Part shown: positions 8,466 through 16,860 of the stretch, in pieces
Layout of the letters: each line of letters starts with the position of its first letter
How positions within the stretch are numbered: the stretch's first letter is position 1
Assembly: GCF_009728145.1 (NCBI RefSeq)
Contig: NZ_WOCA01000013.1
Location: forward strand, 1-64,000
Direction: 5' to 3'
From: Ornithinibacillus caprae
GTDB taxonomy: Bacteria; Bacillota; Bacilli; Bacillales; Amphibacillaceae
Length of the DNA stretch: 64,000 nt
Translations under genes and position numbers: made by a program
The notes under the pieces: generated by a model
What the model saw: the letters and a program-made list of their open reading frames with translations, nothing else
The model's database searches: none
What the model was told of the DNA's origin: nothing

Positions 8466-9815
8466 TCAAAACAACAAATGTGCAATAAACACGATAATTG
8501 GCAATGTAATTAACGTCCGTAGTAAAAAGATAATTAATAAATCTTTAAATGAAACGGGAACTTTTGAACCAAGTAATAGTCCACCTACTTCTGACATGTA
8601 AATGAGCTGTGTAACTGAAAGTGCTGCAATAATAAAGCGTGTAATTTCCGCTTCAATTGGTGCAGCAAGTATTGCTGGTAAGAACATATCAGCAAATCCA
8701 ATTAGAATGGTTTGTGAAGCTTCTTCAGCAAATGGAACTTGCATTAGTTCAAGTAGTGGAATAAACGGCATACCTAACCATTGGAACACAGGTGTATTCT
8801 CTGCGATCATTAGGGCGATTAAACCAAATGCCATTACGACTGGTGCAACTCCCATCCACATATCTAATACATTTTGTCCGCCTTCTTTAACGAATTTATA
8901 AATACTAGTTTCTTTTCTGCTTCGCTTAATTGCTTTTGCATAACCAAAGGTAAATGTATTATGACCTTCTGGAATTTCCTCTTCGATTCCTGTTGCTTTT
9001 TCATTTACATAGGTGTCTGCTTTCCGAGATAACGGTGGGATCCTCGGCATGATTAGCGCAGCGATCAATCCGGCTATCAGCACTGTTAAGTAGAATGGAA
9101 GAAACATGTGCTCTAGTTCAACTTCGGAAATAACAACTAATGTAAATGTGATGGAAACGACAGAAAAGGTAGTCCCAATTACCGCAGCTTCTCTTTTTGT
9201 GTAGTAACCTTCTTCATATTGCTTACTTGTCAGTAAAACCCCAATTGTTCCATCTCCAATCCAAGATGCTAAGGAATCAATTGATGAACGACCGGGTAGT
9301 TTAAATAATGGGCGCATAATTTTCGTCATTAATGTGCCAAATAACTCTAGTAACCCAAAGTTCATTAACAACGGTAAAAATAATCCTGCAAATAAAAATA
9401 CAGCAAATAGTACATGCAATAAATCATCAAGTAGTAATTGTCCAGTGTCTTCACCATGAACTGCTTCAGGTCCTAATTGAAAATAAACCATAATAGCAAA
9501 TATTGCTGCTAGAATTCTAGTTCCTGTCCAAAACCAGCTAGTGTAGAACAGTTTTTGGAAAAAAGGTGTCTTATCAAATAAATTTGGTCCGATTAATTTT
9601 GTCATAACCGTTAACACCGCAGTAATTGTAATAATTACCATCATAATGAGGGATAATTGATTTGCTAATAATTCCTCAATCCAGTTTGCAAGAATTGCAA
9701 TTGGAATCGTGTATCCATCCTCTGTTTGTACAGGTGTAATAAATAGTAATATTCCAAGTAAAGATGGAAGAATAAACTTTAAATGATCTCCTAAAGAATA
9801 ACTTTCCTTTTCCAT
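8466..9815 (-). CDS. YjiH family membrane protein with nucleoside-recognition (Gate) domain
   Basis: The 449-aa protein has about ten to eleven transmembrane helices. It matches YjiH-type proteins (COG3314), which carry the 'nucleoside recognition' Gate domain also found in SpmA/SpmB and FeoB. Segments supporting this are SLASWIGDGTIGVLLTSKQY and FADMFLPAILAA. The family is a presumed transporter without a proven substrate. It is monocistronic; GGTGG lies 8 nt upstream of ATG 9815. Confidence 0.75.
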   Translation of the reverse strand: MEKESYSLGDHLKFILPSLLGILLFITPVQTEDGYTIPIAILANWIEELLANQLSLIMMVIITITAVLTVMTKLIGPNLFDKTPFFQKLFYTSWFWTGTRILAAIFAIMVYFQLGPEAVHGEDTGQLLLDDLLHVLFAVFLFAGLFLPLLMNFGLLELFGTLMTKIMRPLFKLPGRSSIDSLASWIGDGTIGVLLTSKQYEEGYYTKREAAVIGTTFSVVSITFTLVVISEVELEHMFLPFYLTVLIAGLIAALIMPRIPPLSRKADTYVNEKATGIEEEIPEGHNTFTFGYAKAIKRSRKETSIYKFVKEGGQNVLDMWMGVAPVVMAFGLIALMIAENTPVFQWLGMPFIPLLELMQVPFAEEASQTILIGFADMFLPAILAAPIEAEITRFIIAALSVTQLIYMSEVGGLLLGSKVPVSFKDLLIIFLLRTLITLPIIVFIAHLLF

Positions 9816-10133
9816 GTAATCCCACCTTAAATCTTAATTAAGTACCTTAGATATAAACTGTTAATAATTATAGTCTAATCCAACTTTAAATTATAAAACA
9901 GTGTATATATATGTGTCAAAGTTTATAAATATGTAAATACCATCACCAGGTATTTTATATATTATCAGAAAATAAGAAAAAAACAATACGAAAGTTGTCG
10001 AAAGCATAAATATAAAGAAAGAAATTTGTTATTTTTAAATATTTTAAGTTTATTGTATTGATTACATAGATAAATGTATGTACAATATGGAACATAGGGG
10101 ATAGTATTTGGGTGTAGGGGAGGAATATAGCGT
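9816..10133 (+). other. Gene-free AT-rich stretch between the yjiH-like gene and the 45-aa gene
   Basis: About 320 bp, very AT-rich, with poly-A tracts. It must hold the divergent promoters of the two flanking genes, but I could not pick a convincing -35/-10 pair, and there is no repeat or stable hairpin. Confidence 0.5.
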
Positions 10134-10271
10134 ATGAAGAACTTTTTGCAATTTTGTAGAGAGACAGAAATAAAACTTGGACGGAAGCTGCAAGAAGATG
10201 AAATAAAATTTATGCAATGGGTTTTTGAACGCTATATAGAAGAAGAGAAAAACAACAAATGCATAAGCTAG
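10134..10271 (+). CDS. Small hypothetical protein, 45 aa
   Basis: The frame opens at ATG 10134 with GGGGAGGA 10 nt upstream and ends at TAG 10271. The protein (start MKNFLQFCRETEIKLGRKL, then an acidic/amphipathic helix EEDEIKFMQWVFERYIEEEK-like) is soluble, charged and free of rare-codon clusters. A good intrinsic terminator follows about 115 bp later, which supports a separate small transcription unit. I do not recognise a family. The ribosome site, composition and terminator favour a real small gene; lack of a known homologue keeps confidence moderate. Confidence 0.5.
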   Translation: MKNFLQFCRETEIKLGRKLQEDEIKFMQWVFERYIEEEKNNKCIS

Positions 10272-10386
10272 CATACAATACTATTAAAGGATAGCTTATT
10301 TGTTGTGTCTAGATTTGCGTACATAAAACCACTGCTTTATGTCCTACTATCATTAAATGGGAACGGAATACGAGAAAAGTAACTAG

Positions 10387-10418
10387 AAGCCTAGGCAATC
10401 GCCTATTTGGCTTTTTTT
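10387..10418 (+). terminator. Intrinsic terminator after the 45-aa gene
   Basis: AGCCTAGGC pairs imperfectly with GCCTATTTGGCT around AATC, followed by seven T. Confidence 0.75.
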
Positions 10419-10504
10419 AGTATGCGAGTAATTCGTATTAGATTTCTTTCATTTGAAAAAATGATATACTAATACAAGTTAATTTTTATAAGGGAGTTGT
10501 CAGC

Positions 10505-10792
10505 ATGGCAATAGCTGATGAAACAATCATCCAAAAAATGATCGATGAATTACAGAAAGCAAAACAAGAGAAGAGTCATACGAAGATGCTAAATCATATC
10601 GAGCATGTTCGTTTGCTATCTGATCTATTTGTAACAACAGACTATGAACCAACTAAAAAGGTACAAAAAGAAGAGATTAGTGAAGCGGAAATGAAAGCAA
10701 TGCTTGGGGAATCAAAAAAGCAGCCGTCTTATCGTAAAACAACTGATTTAGATGAAGATGACGCAAACGGAAATTCAATTTTTGATTTTTAA
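10505..10792 (+). CDS. ywdI: YwdI family protein
   Basis: This 95-aa soluble, highly charged protein has N-terminal helices (IIQKMIDELQKAKQEKSHTK) and an acidic tail ending in NGNSIFDF, matching YwdI-type Bacillus proteins of unknown function. The neighbour is the DUF423 gene 16 bp downstream, as in the B. subtilis ywd region. AGGGAG precedes ATG 10505. Confidence 0.75.
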   Translation: MAIADETIIQKMIDELQKAKQEKSHTKMLNHIEHVRLLSDLFVTTDYEPTKKVQKEEISEAEMKAMLGESKKQPSYRKTTDLDEDDANGNSIFDF

Positions 10793-10808
10793 ATAAGGAG
10801 AGGTAAGT

Positions 10809-11177
10809 ATGAAGCTATTTCTAATACTTGGAGCAATCAATGGATTTTTAGCAGTTGCTCTAGGTGCATTTGGTGCACATGGCTTAGAAGGTAGAATATC
10901 TGAAAAGGCTTTGAATACATGGGAAAAAGCAGTAAACTATCAAATGTTCCACACGATGGCATTATTAGTAACAGGGCTATTAATTTCTAAGATTGAAAAT
11001 GTTAGCGTAATGTGGGCAGGCTGGATCTTTTTCATTGGGATTATCTTGTTCTCCGGTAGCCTTTATATTTATTCCGTATCCGGGATAAAAACATTTGCCA
11101 TGATTACGCCATTAGGTGGAGTGGCTTTTCTAATTGGTTGGGTATTAGTTGGGTATGCTGTCGTTAAATACTTATAA
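10809..11177 (+). CDS. ywdK: DUF423 family small membrane protein (YwdK-like)
   Basis: The 122-aa protein has four transmembrane helices and the DUF423 motifs GAFGAHGLEG near the N-terminus and YQMFHTMALL in the middle. Function is unknown. It is probably cotranscribed with ywdI (16-bp gap, AAGGAGAGG ribosome site). Its last 6 bp overlap the convergent 83-aa gene, so the transcript must run antisense through that gene to the terminator at 11457-11488. Confidence 0.85.
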   Translation: MKLFLILGAINGFLAVALGAFGAHGLEGRISEKALNTWEKAVNYQMFHTMALLVTGLLISKIENVSVMWAGWIFFIGIILFSGSLYIYSVSGIKTFAMITPLGGVAFLIGWVLVGYAVVKYL

Positions 11178-11423
11178 ATAGATCATAAAAAAGGTTGCTA
11201 ATAAAAATACAGCAACAGCTCGAACGAATTGTTTGGTTGCATGTGTTTGTTTAAAGGTATTTAGTGCAATTAGTCCATCACATACTAAACTAACAGCGAT
11301 TAAATACAAACTTAATACAATTAAAATGAGTAAACCTTGAATAAAAGCTATTATCGCTAAAATAATGGCAAGCCCGATGGTTGCTAATTCGGCAATAATG
11401 AATTTTTCATAAGGATGTCGCAT
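11172..11423 (-). CDS. Small hypothetical membrane protein, 83 aa
   Basis: The frame encodes about three hydrophobic helices, with a basic segment (KQTHATKQFVR) before the last. ATG 11423 has GGGG 7 nt upstream; the in-frame ATG at 11438 has no ribosome site. It is convergent with the DUF423 gene and overlaps it by 6 bp. No family recognised. The membrane-protein composition looks genuine, but it lies wholly antisense to the probable ywdI-ywdK transcript. Confidence 0.5.
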   Translation of the reverse strand: MRHPYEKFIIAELATIGLAIILAIIAFIQGLLILIVLSLYLIAVSLVCDGLIALNTFKQTHATKQFVRAVAVFLLATFFMIYL

Positions 11424-11456
11424 ATAATCGCCCCACATTATAGGAAAATAGATGAT

Positions 11457-11488
11457 GAGGATGGTACAAGATGTACCATCCTCTTTTT
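11457..11488 (+). terminator. Strong plus-strand intrinsic terminator
   Basis: A perfect 11-bp stem, GAGGATGGTAC with GTACCATCCTC, and a 5-nt loop are followed by TTTTT on the plus strand. The minus-strand exit has no T-run, so it appears to end the ywdI-ywdK transcript after it has crossed the 83-aa gene. Confidence 0.85.
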
Positions 11489-11559
11489 AAGATAAGATTT
11501 CTTAAACTGCATAAGTACAAGCCATAAAAGTCTTGGTGAAAGCTATAGTAACGTACTAC

Positions 11560-12066
11560 TTATCTAGGTGAATAGGTAGCAAATTGATTTGTTGTGGCAC
11601 CATAAGGGTATTCATAATTGATCTCTTCATCGAACGTGATGTAATCAAGATAAACCATTAATAGCAAGTAACGTCTTTCTGTTTGTGGATCGCTGAGTAT
11701 AATATGATCTCTACCTGCTGCCTCAATAACACCTCTAAATTTCTTCGCATTCCATTCCTTGTTTTGTTCAAATGTCATATAGACTGTAGCTGTTTTTCCA
11801 CGGTTTAACCGTAAGATGTTTTCAATATACGATTGTTCAATAGGCAACATTCCAGGTACCTCTGGTAGCTGTTGTTGCTGTGGGACTTGCTGTGGGACTT
11901 GCTGTGGCTGTTGAAATTGCTGTTGTTGGGGCTGCTGTTGCTGTGGATATTGAAACTGTCTGTAATTATATGCTGGATAGAAAGCTGGAGATGATTGTGG
12001 AAAATAATAGTATGGATATGGAGTGTTGGTATGTTGTTGTTGATTCTTTTCTTGACTTTCACTCAT
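11560..12066 (-). CDS. gerQ: Spore coat protein GerQ
   Basis: GerQ is a spore coat protein required for CwlJ function in calcium-dipicolinate germination; it is cross-linked by the Tgl transglutaminase. The N-terminal half (about residues 5-75) is rich in Tyr, Pro and Gln, including QQ-runs that could serve as cross-linking sites. The C-terminal half (about 76-168) is the conserved GerQ domain, with PGMLPIEQSYIENILRLNRG and VYLDYITFDEEINYEY. AGGAGG lies 8 nt before ATG 12066. It is the second gene after cwlJ. The pair is sigma-E controlled in B. subtilis; that promoter was not identified here. Confidence 0.93.
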   Translation of the reverse strand: MSESQEKNQQQHTNTPYPYYYFPQSSPAFYPAYNYRQFQYPQQQQPQQQQFQQPQQVPQQVPQQQQLPEVPGMLPIEQSYIENILRLNRGKTATVYMTFEQNKEWNAKKFRGVIEAAGRDHIILSDPQTERRYLLLMVYLDYITFDEEINYEYPYGATTNQFATYSPR

Positions 12067-12142
12067 ATATAAAACCTCCTAAAAAATTTTTGAATAGGTA
12101 TGGTTCACAGGTACTTATTCAAATTAGTAACCTGTTGAACGG

Positions 12143-12565
12143 TTAATAAACACTTGGGCAATCAGATGAAGTAGGTGAGTAGAAGCAATGTAATTTGTAT
12201 TTTCCAACATTCCACTGGTTAAACCATTGTGCTGGACAGCTTCCTTCTGGCCTGAAAAACCATAATGAATTTTCGGCTGGACTAAAACGCTCACCTTTGA
12301 TAACTTTTCTAGCTAATTGTTTCTCCGTTTCACGTGCACCTTGATAAAAGTAGCCTTTCTGAGTTGCTTCAAATCCACCTGGACTTTGGAAAACCATGTC
12401 ATTCATGTTTCGGATATCCTTAAAATCTAAGCAATCTGCTCGGACTCGATTTACGCCAACATTACCAACCAATAGCATCCCTTGCTTCCCTTCGCCTTCA
12501 GCTTCTGCTCGAAGAAGGCGTGCTAGTAAATCAACGTCTTTTTCTGTATATGGAATAACACCCAC
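12143..12565 (-). CDS. cwlJ: Spore cortex-lytic cell wall hydrolase CwlJ
   Basis: CwlJ is a cortex-degrading enzyme of the SleB-like hydrolase_2 family, active at the spore coat during germination. The 140-aa length equals the family norm. Motifs seen are LLARLLRAEAEGEGKQGML with the conserved catalytic-site Glu residues, VGNVGVNRV, and SLWFFRPEGSCPAQWFNQW. The start is assigned to GTG 12565, 6 nt after GAGGTG. Upstream in-frame codons would add about 20 residues absent from the family. No signal peptide is seen, as expected. gerQ follows 76 bp downstream. Confidence 0.92.
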   Translation of the reverse strand: MGVIPYTEKDVDLLARLLRAEAEGEGKQGMLLVGNVGVNRVRADCLDFKDIRNMNDMVFQSPGGFEATQKGYFYQGARETEKQLARKVIKGERFSPAENSLWFFRPEGSCPAQWFNQWNVGKYKLHCFYSPTSSDCPSVY

Positions 12566-12721
12566 GTATGACACCTCAATTCTGTATATCTTGATGCAAA
12601 GTTTACTCAGGTTATATGTATGCAAACATGGGCAAATAGATGACAGGTTTTTGGGAATTAGTATAGAGGATGTTTTTACTAGTTTGATAACATTATATTG
12701 TATGAGGTAGAAGGGTGGAAT

Positions 12722-12766
12722 ATGAAGAAAATCTTATTCGTTATCACAATAATAGTTAGGAAATAG
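12722..12766 (+). pseudogene. Possible remnant of a secreted-protein gene (signal-peptide start only)
   Basis: An AGGGTGG ribosome site precedes ATG 12722, and the frame reads MKKILFVITIIVRK then stops. This looks like the first part of a signal peptide cut off after 14 codons, just before the 52-bp repeat array. It may be chance or the stub of a decayed gene. Confidence 0.25.
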
Positions 12767-12804
12767 GAGAGGGGGCTATAGGATGATGATTCCATGCTCG
12801 AAAA

Positions 12805-13346
12805 ACAAGAAACGGTAATTTCTCAGGGTTATGAGAGCCCAAATGCATCCCGAAAAGTGAAAAACGGTAACTCATCGAGCTAATGAGAGCCCAAATGCAT
12901 CTCGAAAGATGACAAACGGTAACTCATCGATCTAATGAGAGCCCAAATGCATCCCGAAAAGCGAAAAACGGTAACTCATCGGGCTAATGAGAGCCCAAAT
13001 GCATCCCGAAAAGCGAAAAACGGTAACTCATCGCCGCTATGAGAGCCCAAATGCATCCCGAAAAGAGAGAAACGGTAACTCATCGGGCTAATGAGAGCCC
13101 AAATGCATCCCTAAAAGCGAAAAACGGTAACTCATCGGGTTAATGAGAGCCCAAATGCATCCCGAAAGATGACAAATGGTAACTCATCGGGTTAATGAGA
13201 GCCCAAATGCATCCCGAAAGATGACAAACGGTAACTCATCGGGCTAATGAGAGCCCAAATGCATCCCGAAAAGTGACAAACGGTAACTCATCGGGCTAAT
13301 GAGAGCCCAAATTCATCCCGAAAGATGACAAATGGTAACTCATCGC
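12805..13346 (+). repeat. Tandem array of a 52-bp repeat, about 10-11 units
   Basis: The unit runs GAGAGCCCAAATGCATCCCG, then AAAAGCGAAAAACGGTAACT, then CATCGGGCTAAT (about 52 bp). Ten copies of GAGAGCCCAAAT and eleven of the GGTAA core are present. Constant blocks are GAGAGCCCAAATGCATC and ACGGTAACTCAT. Variable blocks are AAAGCGAAAA / AAGATGACAA / AAGAGAGAAA and the loop CGGGCTA / CGAGCTA / CGATCTA / CGCCGCT / CGGGTTA. In almost every unit CTCAT and ATGAG flank the variable 7-nt loop, giving a conserved short hairpin. The array lies between cwlJ and the hemQ terminator, where neither gene should be transcribed. No reading frame runs through it. Confidence 0.95.
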
Positions 13347-13370
13347 CGATTCTTACTTTAACAATGAGAG

Positions 13371-13406
13371 AATAAAAAACAGGCTGTCGAAGGTTTTTCG
13401 ACAACC
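13371..13406 (-). terminator. Intrinsic terminator of hemQ
   Basis: On the minus strand AGGTTGTCGAA pairs with TTCGACAGCCT around a short loop, followed by GTTTTTT. Confidence 0.8.
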
Positions 13407-13467
13407 TGAGACCAAATCAGTATAAAGTCTAATTTATCATACATTAAAAGAGGTATTGCAGTTTCAA

Positions 13468-14217
13468 TTAAGCGTGTAAGAAAGAAGCGATATCCTCTTT
13501 CTTAAGAAGGTTTCCGACAAAGAAATCTCCAAATTCGCCGTATTTAGAGCTTACTTCATCAAAACGCATTTCGTAAACAATTTTTTTGAATTGTAGTGGG
13601 TCATGAGCGAATAAGGTAACTCCCCATTCCCAATTATCAAGACCAATCGAACCTGTAATAAACTGCTTCACTTTACCTGCATATTTACGACCTGTCATAC
13701 TGTGTTCATACAATAGCTTTCCTCGTACATCCTTTTCTAGAGTATACCAGTTTTCCTCTCCTTGGCGACGTCTGTCCATTGGGTAAAAACAAATATGTTC
13801 CCATTTCGGTAGGATAGGCTTTAAGCGTGCTTGTGTTTCTGGTAAAGTTTCTGGATCAACCCCATCTTTTGCAGGGCGGTATTTAGATAGTTCGATAATG
13901 GACACGTAAGAATGAGCTGGAATTAAGAACTCAGCGAATTTTGATTTGTTGAATTCTGTCTCTAATTCATTAAGCTCGTCCATAGTTGGGCGTAAGAACA
14001 TGAACATTAAGTCTGCTTTTTGACCAACAACTTTATACATTGCATGACTACCATTTTTAGCCTCTTCAACTGCATCCCATTTTGTAACAAGCTTTTCAAA
14101 ACTCTTGATTGCCTCTTCTCGCTCTGCTTCAGGGGCTAATTTCCAAGAAGTCCAATCAATTGTACGTAAATCATGGAGGCTATACCAACCATCCATTGTT
14201 TCGACAGCTTCTACCAT
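13468..14217 (-). CDS. hemQ: Coproheme decarboxylase HemQ (chlorite dismutase family)
   Basis: HemQ performs the last step of the coproporphyrin-dependent haem pathway of Gram-positive bacteria: peroxide-driven decarboxylation of iron-coproporphyrin to haem b. Signatures are [15 protein letters not shown] at the N-terminus, [19 protein letters not shown], and [20 protein letters not shown] with the probable haem-ligand His/Tyr surroundings. The 249-aa length is normal. ATG 14217 was chosen (AAGGAGAG 7 nt upstream) over an in-frame ATG at 14235. It is divergent from pta, as ywfI is in B. subtilis. Confidence 0.93.
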   Translation of the reverse strand: MVEAVETMDGWYSLHDLRTIDWTSWKLAPEAEREEAIKSFEKLVTKWDAVEEAKNGSHAMYKVVGQKADLMFMFLRPTMDELNELETEFNKSKFAEFLIPAHSYVSIIELSKYRPAKDGVDPETLPETQARLKPILPKWEHICFYPMDRRRQGEENWYTLEKDVRGKLLYEHSMTGRKYAGKVKQFITGSIGLDNWEWGVTLFAHDPLQFKKIVYEMRFDEVSSKYGEFGDFFVGNLLKKEDIASFLHA

Positions 14218-14495
14218 TATGTATCTCTCCTTCATTAATTAATACGATTATGCTTTTACTATATCACAATAAGGGAAACTTAATCACGGAGGAGGTCTTG
14301 TACGTGATTTTGCTAAAACGCTGATATATCAATGTTTTACCGCAAGCATGAATGACAATGTCATCAATTTGTCAAAATATGTGAAGGGTCATTTCTTTGA
14401 TTGTTGTTAAAAATATACTATTATCAGTAATGGACATGGCTAAATTTCCATAAGTTGATACATATTATGGACATGGAATAATTGGAGGTATTAAA

Positions 14496-15467
14496 ATGAG
14501 TAACTTATTTGACGAATTAACAGCTAAGATTAAAGGTTCGGATAAAACCATTGTTTTTCCAGAGGGATTAGACGAGCGTATTTTAACAGCAGCGAGTAAG
14601 TTAAGTGCAGCAGGAATTCTAACACCGATTTTAGTTGGTGATCAGCAAAAAATTGAAAATAAGGCAAATGAATTAAATGTCGACATATCTAATTGTAAGG
14701 TGATAGAAACTAATCAATATGAGAAAATGGATGAGATGGTGGCGGCATTTGTAGAACGTCGTAAAGGAAAAGCAACGGAAGAGGATGCACGGAAAATCCT
14801 ATTAGATGAAAACTATTTCGGAACCATGCTTGTTTATATGAATGAGGCGGAAGGTTTGGTAAGTGGGGCGGCTCACTCTACCGCTGATACGGTTCGCCCA
14901 GCACTGCAAATTATTAAAACAAAAGAAGGTATCAAAAAAACATCAGGTGTATTCATTATGGTGCGCGAAGATGAAAAGTATGTATTTGCAGACTGTGCAA
15001 TCAACATTGCACCAGATAGCAATGATTTAGCAGAAATTGCTGTAGAATCTGCTGTAACAGGGAAATTATTTGGAGTAGATCCACGAGTTGCGATGCTGAG
15101 CTTTTCTACAAAAGGATCAGCGAAGTCAGAGGAAACGGAAAAGGTTGAACAAGCACTACAAATTGCGAAAGAAAAGAATCCTTCACTTGTCATTGACGGA
15201 GAATTTCAATTCGATGCAGCGTTTGTTCCAAGTGTTGCAGAGAAAAAAGCACCTGATTCTGTAATTAAAGGGGATGCGAATGTGTTTATTTTCCCTAGCT
15301 TAGAAGCAGGAAACATTGGCTATAAAATTGCTCAACGTCTTGGTGGCTTTGAAGCAGTTGGCCCAATTTTACAAGGCTTAAATAAACCAGTAAATGATTT
15401 ATCTCGTGGCTGTAGCTCAGAAGATGTTTATAATTTAGCATTGATTACAGCTGCACAGGCAGAATAG
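14496..15467 (+). CDS. pta: Phosphate acetyltransferase
   Basis: Pta interconverts acetyl-CoA and acetyl phosphate in overflow metabolism. The 323-aa protein matches the short, single-domain Bacillus enzyme. Signatures include IVFPEGLDERIL, EGLVSGAAHSTADTVRPALQ and FPSLEAGNIGYKIAQRLGG. TTGGAGG precedes ATG 14496. It is monocistronic, with a terminator 15 bp after the stop. Carbon-catabolite control by CcpA is known in B. subtilis; I saw no convincing cre site upstream. Confidence 0.95.
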   Translation: MSNLFDELTAKIKGSDKTIVFPEGLDERILTAASKLSAAGILTPILVGDQQKIENKANELNVDISNCKVIETNQYEKMDEMVAAFVERRKGKATEEDARKILLDENYFGTMLVYMNEAEGLVSGAAHSTADTVRPALQIIKTKEGIKKTSGVFIMVREDEKYVFADCAINIAPDSNDLAEIAVESAVTGKLFGVDPRVAMLSFSTKGSAKSEETEKVEQALQIAKEKNPSLVIDGEFQFDAAFVPSVAEKKAPDSVIKGDANVFIFPSLEAGNIGYKIAQRLGGFEAVGPILQGLNKPVNDLSRGCSSEDVYNLALITAAQAE

Positions 15468-15481
15468 AAATCTTACCTGAA

Positions 15482-15518
15482 AAAAGCTTGCGGTGAAATA
15501 AACTGCAAGCTTTTTTTC
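15482..15518 (+). terminator. Intrinsic terminator of pta
   Basis: AAGCTTGC pairs with GCAAGCTT around a 13-nt loop, followed by a run of T. Confidence 0.85.
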
Positions 15519-15612
15519 GTCTGCGGATAGGAAAGTATAATCGTTTGGCAGTAGTCAATTCACTTATTATTTTATGTACCTAACTAACAGAGTGTTTTTA
15601 AGAAAAATTAAG

Positions 15613-15638
15613 TGTAACTTTTTCTCCATTCATCCGTT
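15613..15638 (+). promoter_or_regulatory. Probable autoregulated ECF-sigma promoter
   Basis: TGTAACTTTTT (-35, 15613 onward) and CGTT (-10, 15635-15638) are 16 bp apart. This matches the TGTAAC / CGT pattern of Bacillus ECF sigma factors such as SigX, and it lies 41 bp before the ECF sigma gene. Confidence 0.55.
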
Positions 15639-15678
15639 GGTAAAGTACAAAAAAACAAATATGAAATGAGGTGCTGTA

Positions 15679-16203
15679 TTGTATCGATACGATATACAAC
15701 AACAAATTAATGATTGGTATCATTCTTATAGTAATGATATATACAAATATATTTTTTTAATGATTGGTGATCATGATCAATCGTTGGATATTGTCCAGGA
15801 TACCTTCCTGCGTGCTTACAACCGGTATAACTCCTTTCAGGGTGGGAATCCGAAAAGCTGGTTATTCCGGATAGCGAGAAATTTAACAATTGATTATATC
15901 AGAAAGAAAAAACCTATAGCTTATTTTTTGGATTCACCTCTATCTATTACAGCAGCAGATGAAACTCCAGAACAATTAATGGTGTTAAATGAAACGGAAC
16001 AGGAGCTATACATAGCACTTAGTAACATCAAGCGTACATATCGAGATGTTATTATCCTAAGAAAGATTAAGGAATTTTCAATAGCTGAAACCGCAGTTGT
16101 ACTTAATTGGACAGAGAATAAAGTGAAAGTCAATCTCTTTAGAGGGATGAAAGCTTTGAAAAAGGAATTGCAAAAGGAGGGATATGTTCATGAATCGATT
16201 TGA
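15679..16203 (+). CDS. ECF-type RNA polymerase sigma factor
   Basis: This 174-aa sigma-70 family protein has region 2 (about residues 10-80, with DIVQDTFLRAYNRYNSF, KSWLFRIARNLTIDYIRKKK) and region 4 (about 105-165, with TYRDVIILRKIKEFSIAETA). It lacks regions 1 and 3, as ECF factors do. The start is TTG 15679, 5 nt after GAGGTG. The downstream membrane protein overlaps by 14 nt and is presumably its anti-sigma factor. The pair sits between pta and lipL, which adjoin more closely in B. subtilis, so it looks like an insertion. Exact equivalence to SigV, SigX or YlaC is not clear. Confidence 0.85.
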   Translation: MYRYDIQQQINDWYHSYSNDIYKYIFLMIGDHDQSLDIVQDTFLRAYNRYNSFQGGNPKSWLFRIARNLTIDYIRKKKPIAYFLDSPLSITAADETPEQLMVLNETEQELYIALSNIKRTYRDVIILRKIKEFSIAETAVVLNWTENKVKVNLFRGMKALKKELQKEGYVHESI

Positions 16204-16837
16204 TGATAATAACAATCTTGACGTTAGATTTAAATCTATGAATCAAAAGCTAAGCATGACGAAAGAGGAACAGAACGATATGTTACATGAAATTAATCAG
16301 AAAATAAGAATATCAAAATCAACTACTAAAAAAAGGTCAATTCCATGGAAGTTTTATGTTACTTCAGCGGTTATGGCAGTTATATTCATGATATTTATTA
16401 CTCCGCTGTTTAATGATACAGTAAAAAATCCAGGAAGTGGCGAGAATCTAAATGAAACACATTCTTCATTACAAAACTCGCCCCAGGATCGTGTAACGAT
16501 CGAAGTAATAAACGATACAGAAATTGATATTTATGGCCTTGAACTAGAGATCTATCAAAGTGAAGTTTTGAAAGTAACACAAGGAGCTTCAAATGCAGAT
16601 GGATCGACAGTAGAAAAAGGGGAATCAATTGCGTTTGAGTTTCTCGAAACAGATTTTCACTTAGTTGGGGAAATCGATGTAGAGGTTGTTATCGTAGAAC
16701 CGATAGAAATGGGTGGTGAAAGAATACCAATAGATAAATTTACACTTAATCTATCTAATGAAAGGGAATATTTGTTTGAAATTAATGGTGAATCAGCCTC
16801 GAACTTGGATGTAACGATTGTCGACGAAAATCAGTGA
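16190..16837 (+). CDS. Putative anti-sigma factor, single-pass membrane protein
   Basis: The 215-aa protein has a cytoplasmic N-terminus (about 1-48) with coiled-coil character, one transmembrane helix (about 49-70, KFYVTSAVMAVIFMIFITPL), and an extracellular beta-rich domain. The start ATG 16190 has AAAGGAGGG 8 nt upstream and lies inside the sigma gene's last codons. Topology and overlap are those of anti-sigma factors that release their sigma after a cell-envelope signal. I do not recognise the extracellular domain; there is no zinc-binding HxxxCxxC motif. Confidence 0.6.
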   Translation: MNRFDDNNNLDVRFKSMNQKLSMTKEEQNDMLHEINQKIRISKSTTKKRSIPWKFYVTSAVMAVIFMIFITPLFNDTVKNPGSGENLNETHSSLQNSPQDRVTIEVINDTEIDIYGLELEIYQSEVLKVTQGASNADGSTVEKGESIAFEFLETDFHLVGEIDVEVVIVEPIEMGGERIPIDKFTLNLSNEREYLFEINGESASNLDVTIVDENQ

Positions 16838-16860
16838 TTAATGAACATTTTTTGTATGTT

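Noticed and set aside
11880-12146. 88-aa plus-strand frame opposite gerQ
   Set aside because: Alanine/valine-rich product is the antisense image of the Gln/Pro codons of gerQ.
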